DNA from: Solicoccozyma terricola
Lineage: Eukaryota > Basidiomycota > Tremellomycetes > Filobasidiales > Piskurozymaceae
Direction of reading: 5' to 3'
NCBI GenBank assembly: GCA_001600875.1
Contig: BCLD01000011.1
Location: 1-64,000, forward strand
Length of the DNA: 64,000 nt
Shown here: piece after piece, positions 46,606 to 58,257 of the stretch
Layout of the letters: the number at the start of each line of letters is the position of its first letter
Numbering within the stretch: the stretch's first letter is position 1
Position numbers and translations under genes: made by a program
The notes under the pieces: model-generated
Database searches by the model: none
What the model saw: only the letters and a program-made list of their open reading frames with translations
What the model was told of the DNA's origin: nothing

Positions 46606-47874
46606 GACTCTTCAACAAATATCTTTGATTGGAGGAAGTAATGTAGTCGAGGCGTAATCATAATATGATACGATAGGGTTGACCGATGTGGTATATAGAA
46701 CCCAGCACTCAGATGACCCCCGAGGGGGGCGAACGTCAATGATCTCGAAATCGTAGTACATACTGATAATCGGTCCGGTCTCGCCGCCGACGAATACTAC
46801 TGTGATAAAGAATCTCCCGCGCCTCCAACGAAGAATATGCCTTTTTAACCGTCCGTCCAAGATAGAAAGATAGGAAATATGCCGTCCACCATGGTGCAGG
46901 TCAGGCGGTACAGCCCCGGCTAATCACTAAGTAGGGGCTGCACGATCAGAGCGAATCGCAGTTGAAACTGTCGAGGTGACCGTCCTTGGCACAGCTCTTC
47001 GAAAGTTCCCTTTGCTCGCCCTTCTCCATAATATTTTTATATCATTTGGATTACACAGTTGAGCGCCGCGATATCTAGCGTGTTAGATAGATGATGGCTT
47101 AACTCCTCAGGATTTAAGGGATCGGGCGTTGTGGTCTATCAAACTTCCGACAACATTCCATTTTTTTTTATTGATGTTAAAGTGATCGCGTTGGTTATGC
47201 CTTCTACACTGTGAAGAAAAGGCCCTTCAAGACGAGGGCTAACGAAGTTCAGCTATACTTTTTATACAATGTGGTTCCGATTGGTGGGGACAGGAAGACT
47301 TCCGATCGATGGTAACGAAGTGGGGAGGTGACTTTTACCTGATAATCAAGCGGTATTCTTACAGTATCGTGATCCAGACTGCCGTTCCACCCCATGAAAC
47401 TTGAAAGCACCGAGCAGTATTAAAAGGAAATCGCAAGAGGGGATCGAAATCATGAGGTAACGCGGAATGCGTTTTAGTAGCTACCATGTTGGTATACTGA
47501 GTGCAAGCTATCGTGAGCTAATGGCCACTGTCTGGAGGAATAGTGTGCTGGCGGGGAAACCAGCACTTCCATGTTGGGTCATTCTTGTTTGAGCAGCCAC
47601 ACGTTTTTGCTTCGGTGTTAACAGAGCAGCCAGTAGGAGGACCGAGTTGCTAGCAGGTTGGGCTGCTGGGAAATGCCAGGGTTGATGCTTGAATTACGTC
47701 ACGAAACTAGCTCAAAGACCTCAGGTTCCATGAATCCCAGCAGACGCAGAAACGGCACTCCGGGTCCAGCCAACAAAACATAAATCAAACAAAAGAAAGA
47801 AATTGAAACAAAGAACATTGTCAAGACGGATCAGATTCTAATTACGGTCTTTCTATTCCTCCGAACTGGTCCGA
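46606..47874. other. Intergenic, 1.27 kb, nothing else recognised
   Basis: AT-richer than the neighbourhood, with almost no long frames. It should hold the promoter of the dihydrodiol-dehydrogenase-like gene and the 3' end of MIOX. Confidence 0.5.
46692..46697 (-). promoter_or_regulatory. TATA box of the dihydrodiol-dehydrogenase-like gene
   Basis: TATATA about 87 bp upstream of the ATG at 46605. Confidence 0.4.
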
Positions 47875-49160
47875 CTACCAGTTGAGCTTCTCCGGGAAGA
47901 ATTTGGCGATCAAGCCTTCGTAGTAAGGTTTGAGGGCAACCGGGTCTGGTCGTGAATCAGACTTGGAGTACAAATCGTAGGGATTGAAGGCGAGTACGTC
48001 CTTCAAAGCTTGTTTGTCCTCCTCATTCTCGAAGTACGTGTAGGCCTTTTCGCGGTGCCAAGGATAAAAGGAGTGGTACCGGATCATGTGAAGGGCCGCT
48101 GGAGGGAGCGACGACTGGTTCTTGCAAATCATATACTGTCACAAGTTGCGTGGAAGATCAGTCATGGAAGCCAAAGGGGAAGATTGGAAGACAAAAAGCC
48201 TCACCAGGTATTCGTCATGTCCCCACGAGATCATTAGGTTGTCTAATCCGCAACCGGGTTCGTACATGCCATACTTGGTGGAGAAGACAGGGTGATTGAT
48301 ATCGGGGTTGGCGCCGAAAGTGTCAGGGTAGACGATTTTTTCAGTTGGGATCTGGCATCCCACCACGAAGGTATCGCCAACGACGTCCTGTGCCGCCGAT
48401 ATAACAGGTGGGCTCTTGGTTCCCCAATAGCACACATGCTGGATGGTTTCCTCACCCATTGGCCATCACTGCCAAAAAAGTACAGCAACTTGCCGAGGTC
48501 GTGCACTAATCCGGTGACCTGCATCCAATCAGGCTTGCCGTCCTTCCTGATCGCCTCAGCGGTCTGCAAGAGGTGCTCAATTTGGGTGGCGTCCGTATCG
48601 GGGTCACTTGCATCAACCTGGGACGTATCTTCAGAGGTTAGAGTGGTCATCGCCGCAAGCTCCTCAATACAGCTCTGATCACATACCAAACTGTTCAACA
48701 ATTCCATGGCTTCCCAGATTCCCATAGAGGCGCGGGGCTTCTCGAACGCAGCCTTGCGAGCTGCGATGTTGAACTCGACCGTTTGCTTGGTGTGCTGTTC
48801 TCTGCGATTTAGTGCACAAAGCCCGAGTTAGATTTCCGTACATATCTACGGAGCGGCGTCTTCCGACTCACATATAAAACCGTTTGGAAGCCTCATTACT
48901 ATCGACGAATTGCCTGAATACCTCCTTGTTTTTCTCGGAATCGAACTGAGAATTATCATATGCATCGGCAGCGTTTAGCTTGGCGATATTGATCTCGTCC
49001 ACAGCATCAGATATCCTCTCGAGCTTGAGGCTATTGGGATCTGCTCCAGATGACGGGTCTCAGCAAGAAGTGCAGGGCGGTTTCGCGGAGTGGTGGTTCA
49101 GGGCCGAACAGACTGACCATCAAATCGGACGAAGTCTTTGGAGGCGACGGTGACAGCCAT
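47875..49160 (-). CDS. MIOX: myo-Inositol oxygenase
   Basis: ATG 49160 gives [14 protein letters not shown], spliced to [18 protein letters not shown], then [15 protein letters not shown]. Introns at 48679-48620 (GTATGT...CCCAG) and after SDGQW are needed to read [29 protein letters not shown] and [32 protein letters not shown]. The di-iron ligands are present: the HD pair in VHDLGK, His in SWGHDEYL, His in [11 protein letters not shown], and the terminal Asp region ([18 protein letters not shown]). MIOX cleaves myo-inositol with O2 to D-glucuronate, the first step of eukaryotic inositol catabolism, in the cytosol. The length and order are those of a full enzyme, with no frameshifts seen. Confidence 0.95.
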
Positions 49161-50563
49161 AGTGAAGGTCGATTGAAATGAAGTAGAAGACTACGGTTGG
49201 CAGACAAGGATTCATCTACGACCATGACCATTACCTTTATAATCCTAATGCTTCCCCTCCCCCCCAACCAAACCGCCCATTATCCCCGAACTACCGGCCT
49301 AGTATTAGGCAAACTTACCATCATGGATTACCTCCCGCAGGCTCGGTAGATTCCTAACATAATCGACCGTCATATGCAGCCTTCATCTTTCAGGAATAAT
49401 CTCCCGAGACTCCCACGATTCATCGCAGATTCGACTGTGCGATTTCCGCAGCTAAATCCGGTCACCCGGAGGTCACGATTTCAGGAAGGTCGTTCATCTG
49501 TGTACACGTACAAATGCACCGAAGGATGAATAATCAACAACCCTATGTATCGACAAAAGCTAAGCTAACATCTCGAGGGCGTTGAGCGCCATTATGAAGT
49601 TCTCGGTCTCCCTGCCTCGTCTTCCTTTGACGGAGACCTGCGACATGTATACTGATGCCAATTGCAGATGGTGGGACTTTGGCCAAAGATAACCAGGAGG
49701 GGCGTAGACGATCATGTCCCGGTCTCTGCATAATAAAGGATTGCGGCAATGAGTCCCGGCTATTAGATAAAGGATCTGTTATTCAGACGGATGTCTCGAG
49801 TTAAAAGCAGTAGCCGGTGTGGCATGCTGACATGCTTCATGTGTCGGTGTCCCTATGGAAGGATTTTGGCCGAGTCTTTACTATTCCCATGCAGGCTGTA
49901 TCAATAACTGTCACCAAACTTCTACCCTATTTCCTCCCATACCTCCAAATTCCGCTTCATACCTCATCGACCCATTATTGCCCTCGATGCAAAATAAGGA
50001 GTTCAAGCATTAGGCTCGCTCAACGTTGACCCACATCCTGCCGTATGCCATAAGTACCTGTAGAGAGCATGCGGCAATCAAGCGTTCGCCACGAAATTCA
50101 GGTGATAGCGTTGAATCGTGTGAAGCAATAGCCAGGCCATCAAAGTTGAGATCGCACTTCCGAAGCTAGGCTTTGAGAGGCTTTGAGACGCTGTCGGAAC
50201 ACGAAAGATATATTTATCGTGACCCTTCATCCAGGAGCACCATCTCTTGTGTCTGCCGTAGTTGGTTAACCCGAAAACCATAAGTACCCATCGACAAATG
50301 AAAATAAAAAGACGGCGCTTCCCAGCTGGAAGCAACACCGGTTGCTTCCCGACACCACCAAATGGCGTCCTGATCCGCGCGAGGAGGAGGGCAGAACACT
50401 AGCAAAGCTGTATCGATGAAGAGCTCTCGGACGTTGACATAAAACATTAGAACACCAAACGGTGAAATTAATCGTTCATATTTCCTCTCCGACGCCATGA
50501 TAAATATTGCACTGATCGCGATCAAACCATCCTCCTGTTCACGCCGGACCCTCGTCCCAACTC
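49161..50563. other. Intergenic, 1.4 kb, nothing recognised
   Basis: Promoter region of MIOX and 3' flank of the first iolG-like gene. Only short frames without motifs. Confidence 0.5.
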
Positions 50564-52198
50564 TCAATCATAGATCGGCTGCCCGTCTTCTCCGAACAAC
50601 ACTGGCTTCCCCTTTCGGAACGAGTACGTTAAAGCGACAGCAATTTGCGCTGCTTCCAAAGCGTCCTGTGGCGTGGTGAGGACGGCTTCGTCGTGATAGC
50701 CCGGGCATTTTGTCAGCTATGGTGTATAGTTCCCAGGGAAGTGAGAGGACTTACGCTTGTCGTCTAGAACACAATCGGTAAAGTCGCTGATTTCGCGGAC
50801 GAAGGCATCCCGGAAGCGTTCATAGTAGGTTGGACTGGTGGAGGGCGGAGAAGGCTCAGCATCCACAGGTGCACATCTGGAGAAGAAAGAGGGCTCACGT
50901 TGATTCGGTCCGGACGCCGTGTGCATCTCGAATCTCAAGACGGTTCAACGATGGGTTCTGTGAAGTAATCGTCCAGGTCAGCGACACTTCGTCGGCGGGT
51001 TTGCTGGTATGCCTACTCACTCCGTTGACCACCATTTTGCTCTCGGTGCCAAACACCTCGCAGAAGCAATCATGTCCATGTATCGCTGTCCTCGACAAGT
51101 GGAACGTACACATCGTTCCATTCTCAAACTCGACGACCCCCAGCGCGTTATCGCAATCCCCATCATCAATCAACTCGGGATGACGCACGCTCAACCCGCT
51201 AGCAAACACCCTGGTGACCTGTTTCTTTGAGTTGGACAATCCAGCGGGGTTCGCGACGTCAAGTAACCAGCGGGCAATGTCGATGTCGTGAATTCCGCAA
51301 TCCATGAAAATCCCACCAGAGGCTTTGGAGTAAGCGACGAAGAATCCGGATGGGTCATATTGGTCGTTGGTGGCTGATTTGATCATGTACGCTTTACCGA
51401 GTTGCCCGGCGTCGATCCGGGCTTTGGCTTCGCGATAGGATTCGTCGACTGGAGTGGTTTGAGATATAGAGCAGTCAGCTTAGAGAATTCGAGACGACGG
51501 AAGCACAGCCACTCACATCGTCGGGAGAAACCGACCATTACCTTCAAGTTTGGACGAGCTGCTGCTGCTTCAATGACGGGTTTTGTTGTCTCGACATCAA
51601 CTGAAATGGGTTTCTCGAGTAGAACGTGCTGTAACGGAAATTTCATCAGCTTGGGGTGGTTTCATGGAGGCAAACGGCACATTTACTAATCCAGCTTCAA
51701 TCGCTTTGATAGCTAGACTGGCATGCATTGATGTCTCGGTGGCGATGAGGATGGCGTCCAAACCAGGCATGGTGAAGATATCCTCCGAGTCGGCCGTCCA
51801 CCTGGGTCAACAGCAAGGCTGATTAGCTTCCAACGTAGTTGTCGTCATCAAGCGATATCGTGCGCTTACTGGACGTTTGATGGGAGGTTGACTTTAGCCC
51901 ACTCGGCAGTTTTAGGACGAGGATCACAAACAGCAATCAGCTCGGCGCGAGGGGTGAAAAAGGCAATATTCCTCGCATGTCGCTCTCCCATGCGACCGCA
52001 GCCTACGACTGCGACTCTGAGCTTTCGATCGGCTGCGGGAGTGCGGGATATGGTCATTGCTTGGGTTATAGAGAGGGGTCGAGCGAAGACTGCTGCCTGG
52101 GGTTGGGAGTGAGGGCGGGGACGGAAGGTCTGGTGCGGAGTGCGAATGAGGGCCTTAAAAAAAGTTGACTGCGAGGGATGGGGAATCAGGAGAGGCAT
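50564..52198 (-). CDS. Inositol 2-dehydrogenase-like Gfo/Idh/MocA enzyme, copy 1
   Basis: The core starts at MTISRTPAADRKLRVAVVGC (ATG 52057) with Rossmann motif GCGRMGERHARN, then AELIAVCDPRP, IFTMPGLDAILIATET, HVLLEKPISVD (EKP lysine), LKVMVGFSRR, the catalytic GGIFMDCGIHDIDIARW (Asp and His), VTRVFASGLSVRHPEL, MCTFHLSRTAIHGHDCFCE, NRLEIRDAHGVRTE, ERFRDAFVREISDF and GEDGQPIYD, stop 50564. These are the features of iolG/inositol dehydrogenases, NAD-dependent oxidation of myo-inositol to 2-keto-myo-inositol. An in-frame upstream ATG at 52198 adds 47 residues rich in Arg, Ser, Phe and Pro with no acidic residue, resembling a mitochondrial presequence; I include it but the start is undecided. 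About six introns. MIOX lies downstream in the same direction. Confidence 0.88.
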
Positions 52199-52699
52199 CA
52201 GGCAGCTTATGTAGGTGTTGCTTAAAAGCTCAGGTTGGGCACCTTCAGCACCAGCTTCTCAGATGGCGTTTCTTTCGGCACATTGTGCTAGCGGGGCAAT
52301 GGAATCAGCAAAAATCGCCTGTGATTCGCCTTCGGCCAAACGCAGACCTGACAAGAAACTGCCGAGGAATATCGCGTATCCGGGTCGTTACCTAGCAAAA
52401 TCGCCCGCTTTTTTAACCCACCGAACGTCATGTGACTGAATACCTAACTCGTCCGTGAGTGACATGCAATCATTCAAGTTTACGCTTCAACATAGCTTTG
52501 ACATTGACTTTACGTCTGGCTCCACAGGACTCCGAAGCTGTTGATGATGAATCCTTCGTCCTTCAACGTATGAGAGGGCGTGAGCAGCAAGATCTCGAGG
52601 TCTTCATGGCCATATGTAGCGCATTGAAACATCTACTATTTTGGCCAGCTTCCTGACGGGTAGTTCAAATATGCAGACCAGCAGAGGACCAACCGAACA

Positions 52700-53814
52700 G
52701 AGTACCCCTTGTCGTCGGACGTCATTCATAACGTGATCATCTACGACGGCGAGCGACTTCGCTCTCGGGTCCGCGCTGGTGGCGAATCCAGAGAAGCTGT
52801 GGTGGCAGAACTTCAGCACTGCCTTCTCCATGGAACCGGAGTTCAAGTCATTCGGGACTGCATGTCGGAGAACGGCGGGTTTGAACGAGCCAGCGGTCGA
52901 CAAGGAGAAGAAGATCGCCACGGCACGAGGCGATCATTTCGCACCTGGTGGTGATAACGATCGCCTCTGGATCGTCGAGTACTACTCGAACAAGCTGCTG
53001 CAAGTATGTTGCATGGCGTGGTACATGGATGCATTCCCGACGATCTCGGTTGGCTCCCAAGTCTGTGGCCTGCGAAGCTTGCCGGGGACCAGTCTACCAA
53101 ATCACGGCACAGGTCAACATCGTGAAACCCGGTACCCAAGCACATGAGCCTCACAGGGGCTACCGTAAGCTGATGGGTCGCGTAGCACGGTGCTCGTGCT
53201 GATTGTGCACTCTGTCCCGCAGACCTTGGCTTCCAATCCGAAAACCAGGTTGCTCGCTCCCAGTGGTGTCTCAAATCGCCTCCCGGCAGAAAGAATTCAT
53301 CAATGCTTTCCACTCGTTGATGATCCAGCTGGATCTCAATCGGGGGGATGCTCTTTGCTTCAATCCTGCCCTTCACCACGCAGCCGGTCCAAACAAGACG
53401 GCCCACTTCCGGAGATGGGCAACCCGAATGCAGATTGCAGGTGTCGGCCAGCTGGAGCGAAGCGAAGGAGAGCGTTGACCGAAGGGCGATTGTCGAACTA
53501 GTGTGGCCTCACCTTCAAGGATTCTTCTGCAAGGAACCTGATGGCGTGAAGTCGGCGAGAGCACAGGCTGTCTTGAATGCAATCGGAGATGCCTGTTCGT
53601 TCCCTGCCAATCTGGACAAGGACCTACCGCCGAGCGATGGAGTGAGTGTCTTGATAGTTTGTAAGAACAAGTCGTCTTGTACTGACACATTCGACTACAG
53701 CAGGGCCCCGAGACGCAGCTCAACATGATACAGAGGGCAGCATCGGCTCAATGGCCACGCGGGTCAGAGCTCAAGCGAGTGTTGGACGAGAAAGAGGGGA
53801 AGAGGACTGCTTAA
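52700..53814 (+). pseudogene. Phytanoyl-CoA dioxygenase family relic
   Basis: PhyH-type blocks appear in order but in different frames: CIPDDLGWLPSLWPAKLAG, YQITAQVNIVKPG, HEPHRGYH/LGFQSENQVAR, GDALCFNPALHHAAGPNKT, RRWATRMQIA, ESVDRRAIVELVWPHLQ and the tail KRVLDEKEGKRTA (stop 53812). Frame changes fall near 53090, 53250 and 53440 without usable introns. The segment between LGFQ and GDAL is about 30 residues too short, lacking the usual hydrophobic strand with the SGPT-type motif. The iron-binding HxD reads H-R-G (GGC where GAC is expected), while the distal His and the Arg remain. The enzyme would have been an Fe(II)/2-oxoglutarate hydroxylase. It is embedded in the cyclitol cluster between two dehydrogenase copies and seems to be decaying. 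Confidence 0.75.
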
Positions 53815-54259
53815 ATGTCTGCTGTGTATTACGATTGTGATAAGATATATGGTCGCACTCGCATCTTTCACGTTCGAGGATTGCTCTCAAGTTGGGCCTG
53901 GAGGAGACTCTCCTTCGGCCTGTCATGCACTTATTGAAAGGCAGACTGGGATCCCATGTGACAACTTGGACGATGCGGGTGTGAACAAAGAAAAACATTG
54001 TCGATGCAGATGTCTGTTAAGAGCCTACAGCTTTGGCCAAGTCCTGGATCTGAGACATTCGTTCGTTCGCTTGTTGGCACGGATATCATGACGAAAGTCG
54101 AGAGGAGAATATCCTGAGTCCGCAAGCTAGCTGCCGCCTTCCAGTGGTTTGATTCACCGTGCCCCACATTTGCATTGCCACGCTCACACTCGACGGGATA
54201 ATGTTCATTGCATTCGATCAAATACGTGGGATTACAAACGCTGGCGCAAAGGGAATTCA
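53815..54259. other. Intergenic between convergent 3' ends
   Basis: Short spacer between the PhyH relic and the second dehydrogenase; no motif seen. Confidence 0.5.
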
Positions 54260-55990
54260 TCATGTCTCGTCTTCCCCTTCAAGGACGGGATCTCCGGAAG
54301 AGGAGAACACTACTGGCCTCCCCGCTCGGTATGACATGGTACACGCGACCGCAATCTTCGCCGCTTCGTAGGCATCGTACACCGAAAGCGGTGGGGCTGT
54401 GAGCGGAGACAAGATCAGAGTCATCGAAGGTTCCGCTGAGTCTTCTCTTCGATTGGCACTCACGCTTGTTGTCCAACACGCATGCTGTGAACTGTTGCAC
54501 CTCTTCAAGGAACCCCGCCTGGAACCGATCGTAGTAGCTTTTGCTGTTGATGTAGAAAGGGTGTGTCAGTTGCCTGAGCACCCGACGCACTTCCGAGTCA
54601 GTGTCCACTCACTGCGATTCCGCACGGACACCATGCGCATCGGCGATCTCGATACGAGACATACGTGGGACACTGTTGATCATGAACTTGCCTTCGACGC
54701 CGAAGACCTCTGTGGGTGCATCGTAGCCGTGCATAGCCGTTCTGGAGACGTGGAAGAAGGCACTCTTCCCATTCTCGAATTCGATGAAGCCAAAGCCATT
54801 GTCGGCATCACCCAGAGCTGCCAGCTCCTGTTCAATAGTTCAGACCGAATCAGTGACTTGCAAGACAGCCAAATTTCCAATTTTCCCAAGCAGCTTACTG
54901 GATGACGAGCATTCAGACCGCTGCCGAACACACGACGGACTTTGAGTGGTTCCTTCAACCCAGCTCCCAGAAACCAGCGAGCGCTGCGGGGGAATGTCCC
55001 GCTATCAGCGATGGCGCCTCAAGCTGATATCCCAGGTCAGAATGGCTTACATGTCGATGTCATGGATGGCCATATCAACCCAGATTCCACCGGATGCGGC
55101 AGAATAGTCGACGAAGAAACCTGCTCAGACGGTAAGATAGGGGAAGTGAAACACCAATTATAGTGAGGACGTACCCGATGAATCCCATCTTGAACATGCT
55201 CGATCATATCAGCTGGCTGACATAGTGGATTCTGAGTATGCAACAGTTACTTACTCGTCGTTCGAAGCGCAACGTATGAAGTTCGCTTGGCCAATTTGTG
55301 GTAGTCGTTCAAAAGCCTCGCGGTACGAGGCGTCGACTGTCCAGGACGGAGGTCGGAGGTTGAGCTCTCTGGTTTGGACCCGGCGACTCGTGCACCGACT
55401 TACAGCGTCGAGAAAAACCAACCATCACCTTGATATCGGGATGTTGCTCGACAGCCTCGATCAACGGCAGACTACCCGCCAAGTCCACGGATATAGGCTT
55501 TTCCACTAATACATGCTGTAGAAGCCAAAGAAAGACTCAGGTCGGGCGGGTTGGGCGCTGCGCGGAGATGGCGAATCGACTGCTCACTACTCCTCTTTTG
55601 ATTGCCGCAACGGAAAGCCCGACATGTTCGCTGGTCTCTGTGGCGATGAGCACTGCATCGACTTGCGCTTGATTGAAGAGCTCTTCAGCCGTTTCGTAAA
55701 TGCTGTGTGAGGATGATGATGTGAGCCTGGAAGACGCTGGCCCGGCCCCGGCGAAAAAACTTACGAAACATGTTCAGGCAGGTTCTCCGCCGCCCATTTC
55801 CTCGCGGCTGGTTTCAAGTCTGCAGCGGCAACCAATATCGCCCGTGGGACCTTGGCAGCTAGCTATGGGGAAGATAGCCGGTTGGAAATGTACTTGCAGG
55901 GAATGTAGATGTTGGCATGCTCACGTTTGCGGCATGCCTCTTCCCCATTCGACCGAGACCCAAAACACCAAATCGGAGCTGCTTAACCAT
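54260..55990 (-). CDS. Inositol 2-dehydrogenase-like Gfo/Idh/MocA enzyme, copy 2
   Basis: ATG 55990 encodes MVKQLRFGVLGLGRMGKRHA (Rossmann GxGxxG), and exons continue with VDAVLIATETSEHVGLSV, HVLVEKPISVDLAGSLPLIE, IKVMVGFSRR, the active-site stretch SGGIWVDMAIHDIDM, ARWFLGAGLKEPLKVRRVFG, NGFGFIEFENGKSAFFHVSR, GYDAPTEVFGVEGKFMI, RIEIADAHGVRAES, KSYYDRFQAGFLEEVQQF and AYEAAKIAVACTMSYRAGRP, stop 54260-54262. The catalytic His and Asp (IHDID) are kept. Introns fall in the same places as in copies 1 and 3, marking the three as paralogues. Likely an NAD(P)-linked cyclitol or sugar dehydrogenase in the cytosol. A TATAAA lies 100 bp upstream. It is divergent from the TIM-barrel gene at 56545, so the two may share a promoter region. 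Confidence 0.88.
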
Positions 55991-56088
55991 GTTGCTGGTG
56001 GAATTGCTATGAAAGCCAGTATGTGTGTCGTCGAACGAGCGAAGGGAAAGATGATTATGGATTGAGCTTTCCCTCAAATAATTGCGCA

Positions 56089-56094
56089 TTTATA
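56089..56094 (-). promoter_or_regulatory. TATA box of dehydrogenase copy 2
   Basis: TATAAA on the minus strand about 100 bp upstream of the ATG at 55990, in the 554-bp divergent promoter shared with the TIM-barrel gene. Confidence 0.4.
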
Positions 56095-56544
56095 ACCGTT
56101 CAAGAGATACCGAGGCACTGAACCAACGAAGTCTGTCGGTCGAAACAACAGAATCCCTTGCCAGGCAAGGCATTTCGGTGGATTTCCATTCCAAACTGTC
56201 CGACACTCCTCTGGCCCGACGTCCGGTTGCACCTGACTTTGCACCGATTCTTAGCCCGGCATGTGCAATCAAAATTCCCAGGAAACCCTAGAGGTAGAGT
56301 AGACTAGGGCGTAAACCTCCCGAAATCAGATAAGCTAAGTAAAAAAAAGTCACCGAAGACGGCCGAAAGCGCCTCTCAAGCCTGTACTCCCTCCACCTTG
56401 AAATACATAAACAGCTATTCGTGAGTGTGCCATCCTTCCGCTGCCAGCGCTACCAACCCGCCTCAAGATCCCGCTCTCACAGGGCACAGCATCTTGTTTA
56501 CCTATACTCGTTTTCATAGCAGCATCTCACAGTCACGCAGCATT

Positions 56545-57659
56545 ATGAATCGACGAGCCATCCACACTATCGCTCTAGGCAGAGCTTCAGCAGGGCATAC
56601 AATAGAGGACAAGCTAAAGGCGGCGGCCAGCGTGGGCTTCAAAGGTGTCGAACTGGTCTTCGAAGACGTCGAAGCGGAAGCCCAGAGGGACCTCGACCCA
56701 ATGCATCGGCCTGCCCGACAAGATATTTTGAATGCCGCTGGACGGATAGGCAAGATTGCTTCGAGGTTAGGTTTGGAGATCAGAAGCCTGCAGCCGTTCG
56801 AGCAATTTGAGGTGAGTTCTACGAGAGTCTATGGACACTGCCCTTCAACTGATCGGTATCATGGTCGCTATCATGCAGGGCTTGGTTGATCGAGAAGCAT
56901 ACAAGAGAAGGATCGAAGACGCGGAGCTGTGGTTTGCAGTTGCACATGCTACGCATGCGAGGGTCATTCAAGTGCCTGCGACATTGTGAGTCTCGCCGGC
57001 GACGTCTGCAACCTCGTTCTCACGAGTCGTTCTCTCCCAGTTTACCCGAAAGCCAACTCTCTCCCGATATCGTTCAACATATCCGCGACCTCCGCGAACT
57101 CGCAATCATCGGCACAACCTTCAACCCACCTATCGGAGTAATGTACGAAGCTCTCTCTTGGTCCTATTTAGTCAATACATGGCAAAAGGCAGATGCGGTG
57201 GTCCGACAAGTCGACATGCCCAACTTCTGGTTATGTCATGACATCTTCCACGTCGCCTCGCTGCTGTATGCCGATTACTTCGACGCGACCGGAGTGCAGA
57301 GGTCTCTACCGGGTTGGAGACAGTCTTTGAAGGAACTCGCCCTGTCAGACTCCTCCAAAGTCTTCGTTTGTCAACTTACGGACTCGTATCGTCTGAATCC
57401 CAAGTTTCCGGAGAATCCGTTGTGGGAGAGCGACGAGGCGCATCACTACCTCACAGTCTCCAAATGTTGTCGACCACTGCCAGGCAAAGGGTACTTCCCT
57501 TGCAAGGAGTTCGTTGATGCGTTATTGGAGACGGGGTACGATGGGTGGTTTTCTGTAGAAACGTTTGTGCCAGACTACTCTGAAAGAGGTCAAGGTGTAC
57601 CGAGGCGTCTAGCCCAGGAGGCGTGGGATTGTATGAATGAGTTTGTACCCTGTAAATGA
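56545..57659 (+). CDS. Sugar-phosphate isomerase/epimerase-type TIM barrel (3-dehydroshikimate dehydratase Qa-4/IolE-like)
   Basis: Exons 56545-56811, 56879-56985 and 57056-57659 join in phase. The barrel starts with MNRRAIHTIALGRASAGHTI and a KLKAAASVGFKGVELVFEDV strand-helix-strand carrying the first metal-site Glu. LEIRSLQPFEQFEGLVDRE, ARVIQVPATFLPE, MYEALSWSYLVNTWQKA, MPNFWLCHDIFHVASL (second Asp), KVFVCQLTDS and DGWFSVETFVPDYSERG (last Glu) follow. The order and wording are closest to fungal Qa-4 3-dehydroshikimate dehydratases; IolE (2-keto-inositol dehydratase) and IolI share the fold and metal site. In this context a keto-inositol dehydratase or isomerase is as likely as dehydroshikimate dehydration; sequence alone cannot decide. 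The gene is complete, cytosolic, and divergent from dehydrogenase copy 2. Confidence 0.85.
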
Positions 57660-58257
57660 TGAAGAGGTAGACTGTGAAGTACAACACAACAGAGTGGCGG
57701 TGCGAAATGACCGACTCGACGTTCATGTCACCATGTTGGTCTACACCCTTTTGGTACCAACAGGTTCTAGTCCCTTCCTTATCCTTTCAAGGCACCCTTC
57801 GATGACTAAAGGACCGCCCCGTCTGAAGGATTTCGGATTACATCATTGTGTCGGACTTTGCTGAATTCTGGGTTCTTAGTATATCCCCTGTTGTCAGGTC
57901 GATGGATCAGCCTGCTTGATTGCTCTGTGCTTCGTAACATAGAAAGGTAACAAATTGTTATCTCACGGAACATTTGCAATTGCTGCTTACTCCCGATCGC
58001 TCGATCTAAGGTCATGGAATAATACAGGATGTGGTTAATACCATAATGCCAACGGAGGGGGTTGGATACCACGAAAATAGCAACCAAGAAAGATATGGGC
58101 TACAATTTGAACTTTCATTCTTCATAATTCTTCATATTACTTGAAAACTGCGTCTAATAACGTCAAGCTATAAAGTCATATACACGCTCTTCAGCGGTAC
58201 CTAACCACAATAATATCCAGATTCTGGATGTCAGGCAGACATTGCCGTCGAGGTCAG
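57660..58257. other. Intergenic between convergent genes
   Basis: AT-rich 3' flanks of the TIM-barrel gene and the transporter; no coding motif. Confidence 0.6.

Noticed and set aside
49161..50563. Search for an extra gene between MIOX and dehydrogenase copy 1
   Set aside because: The 1.4-kb gap holds only short, motif-free frames.
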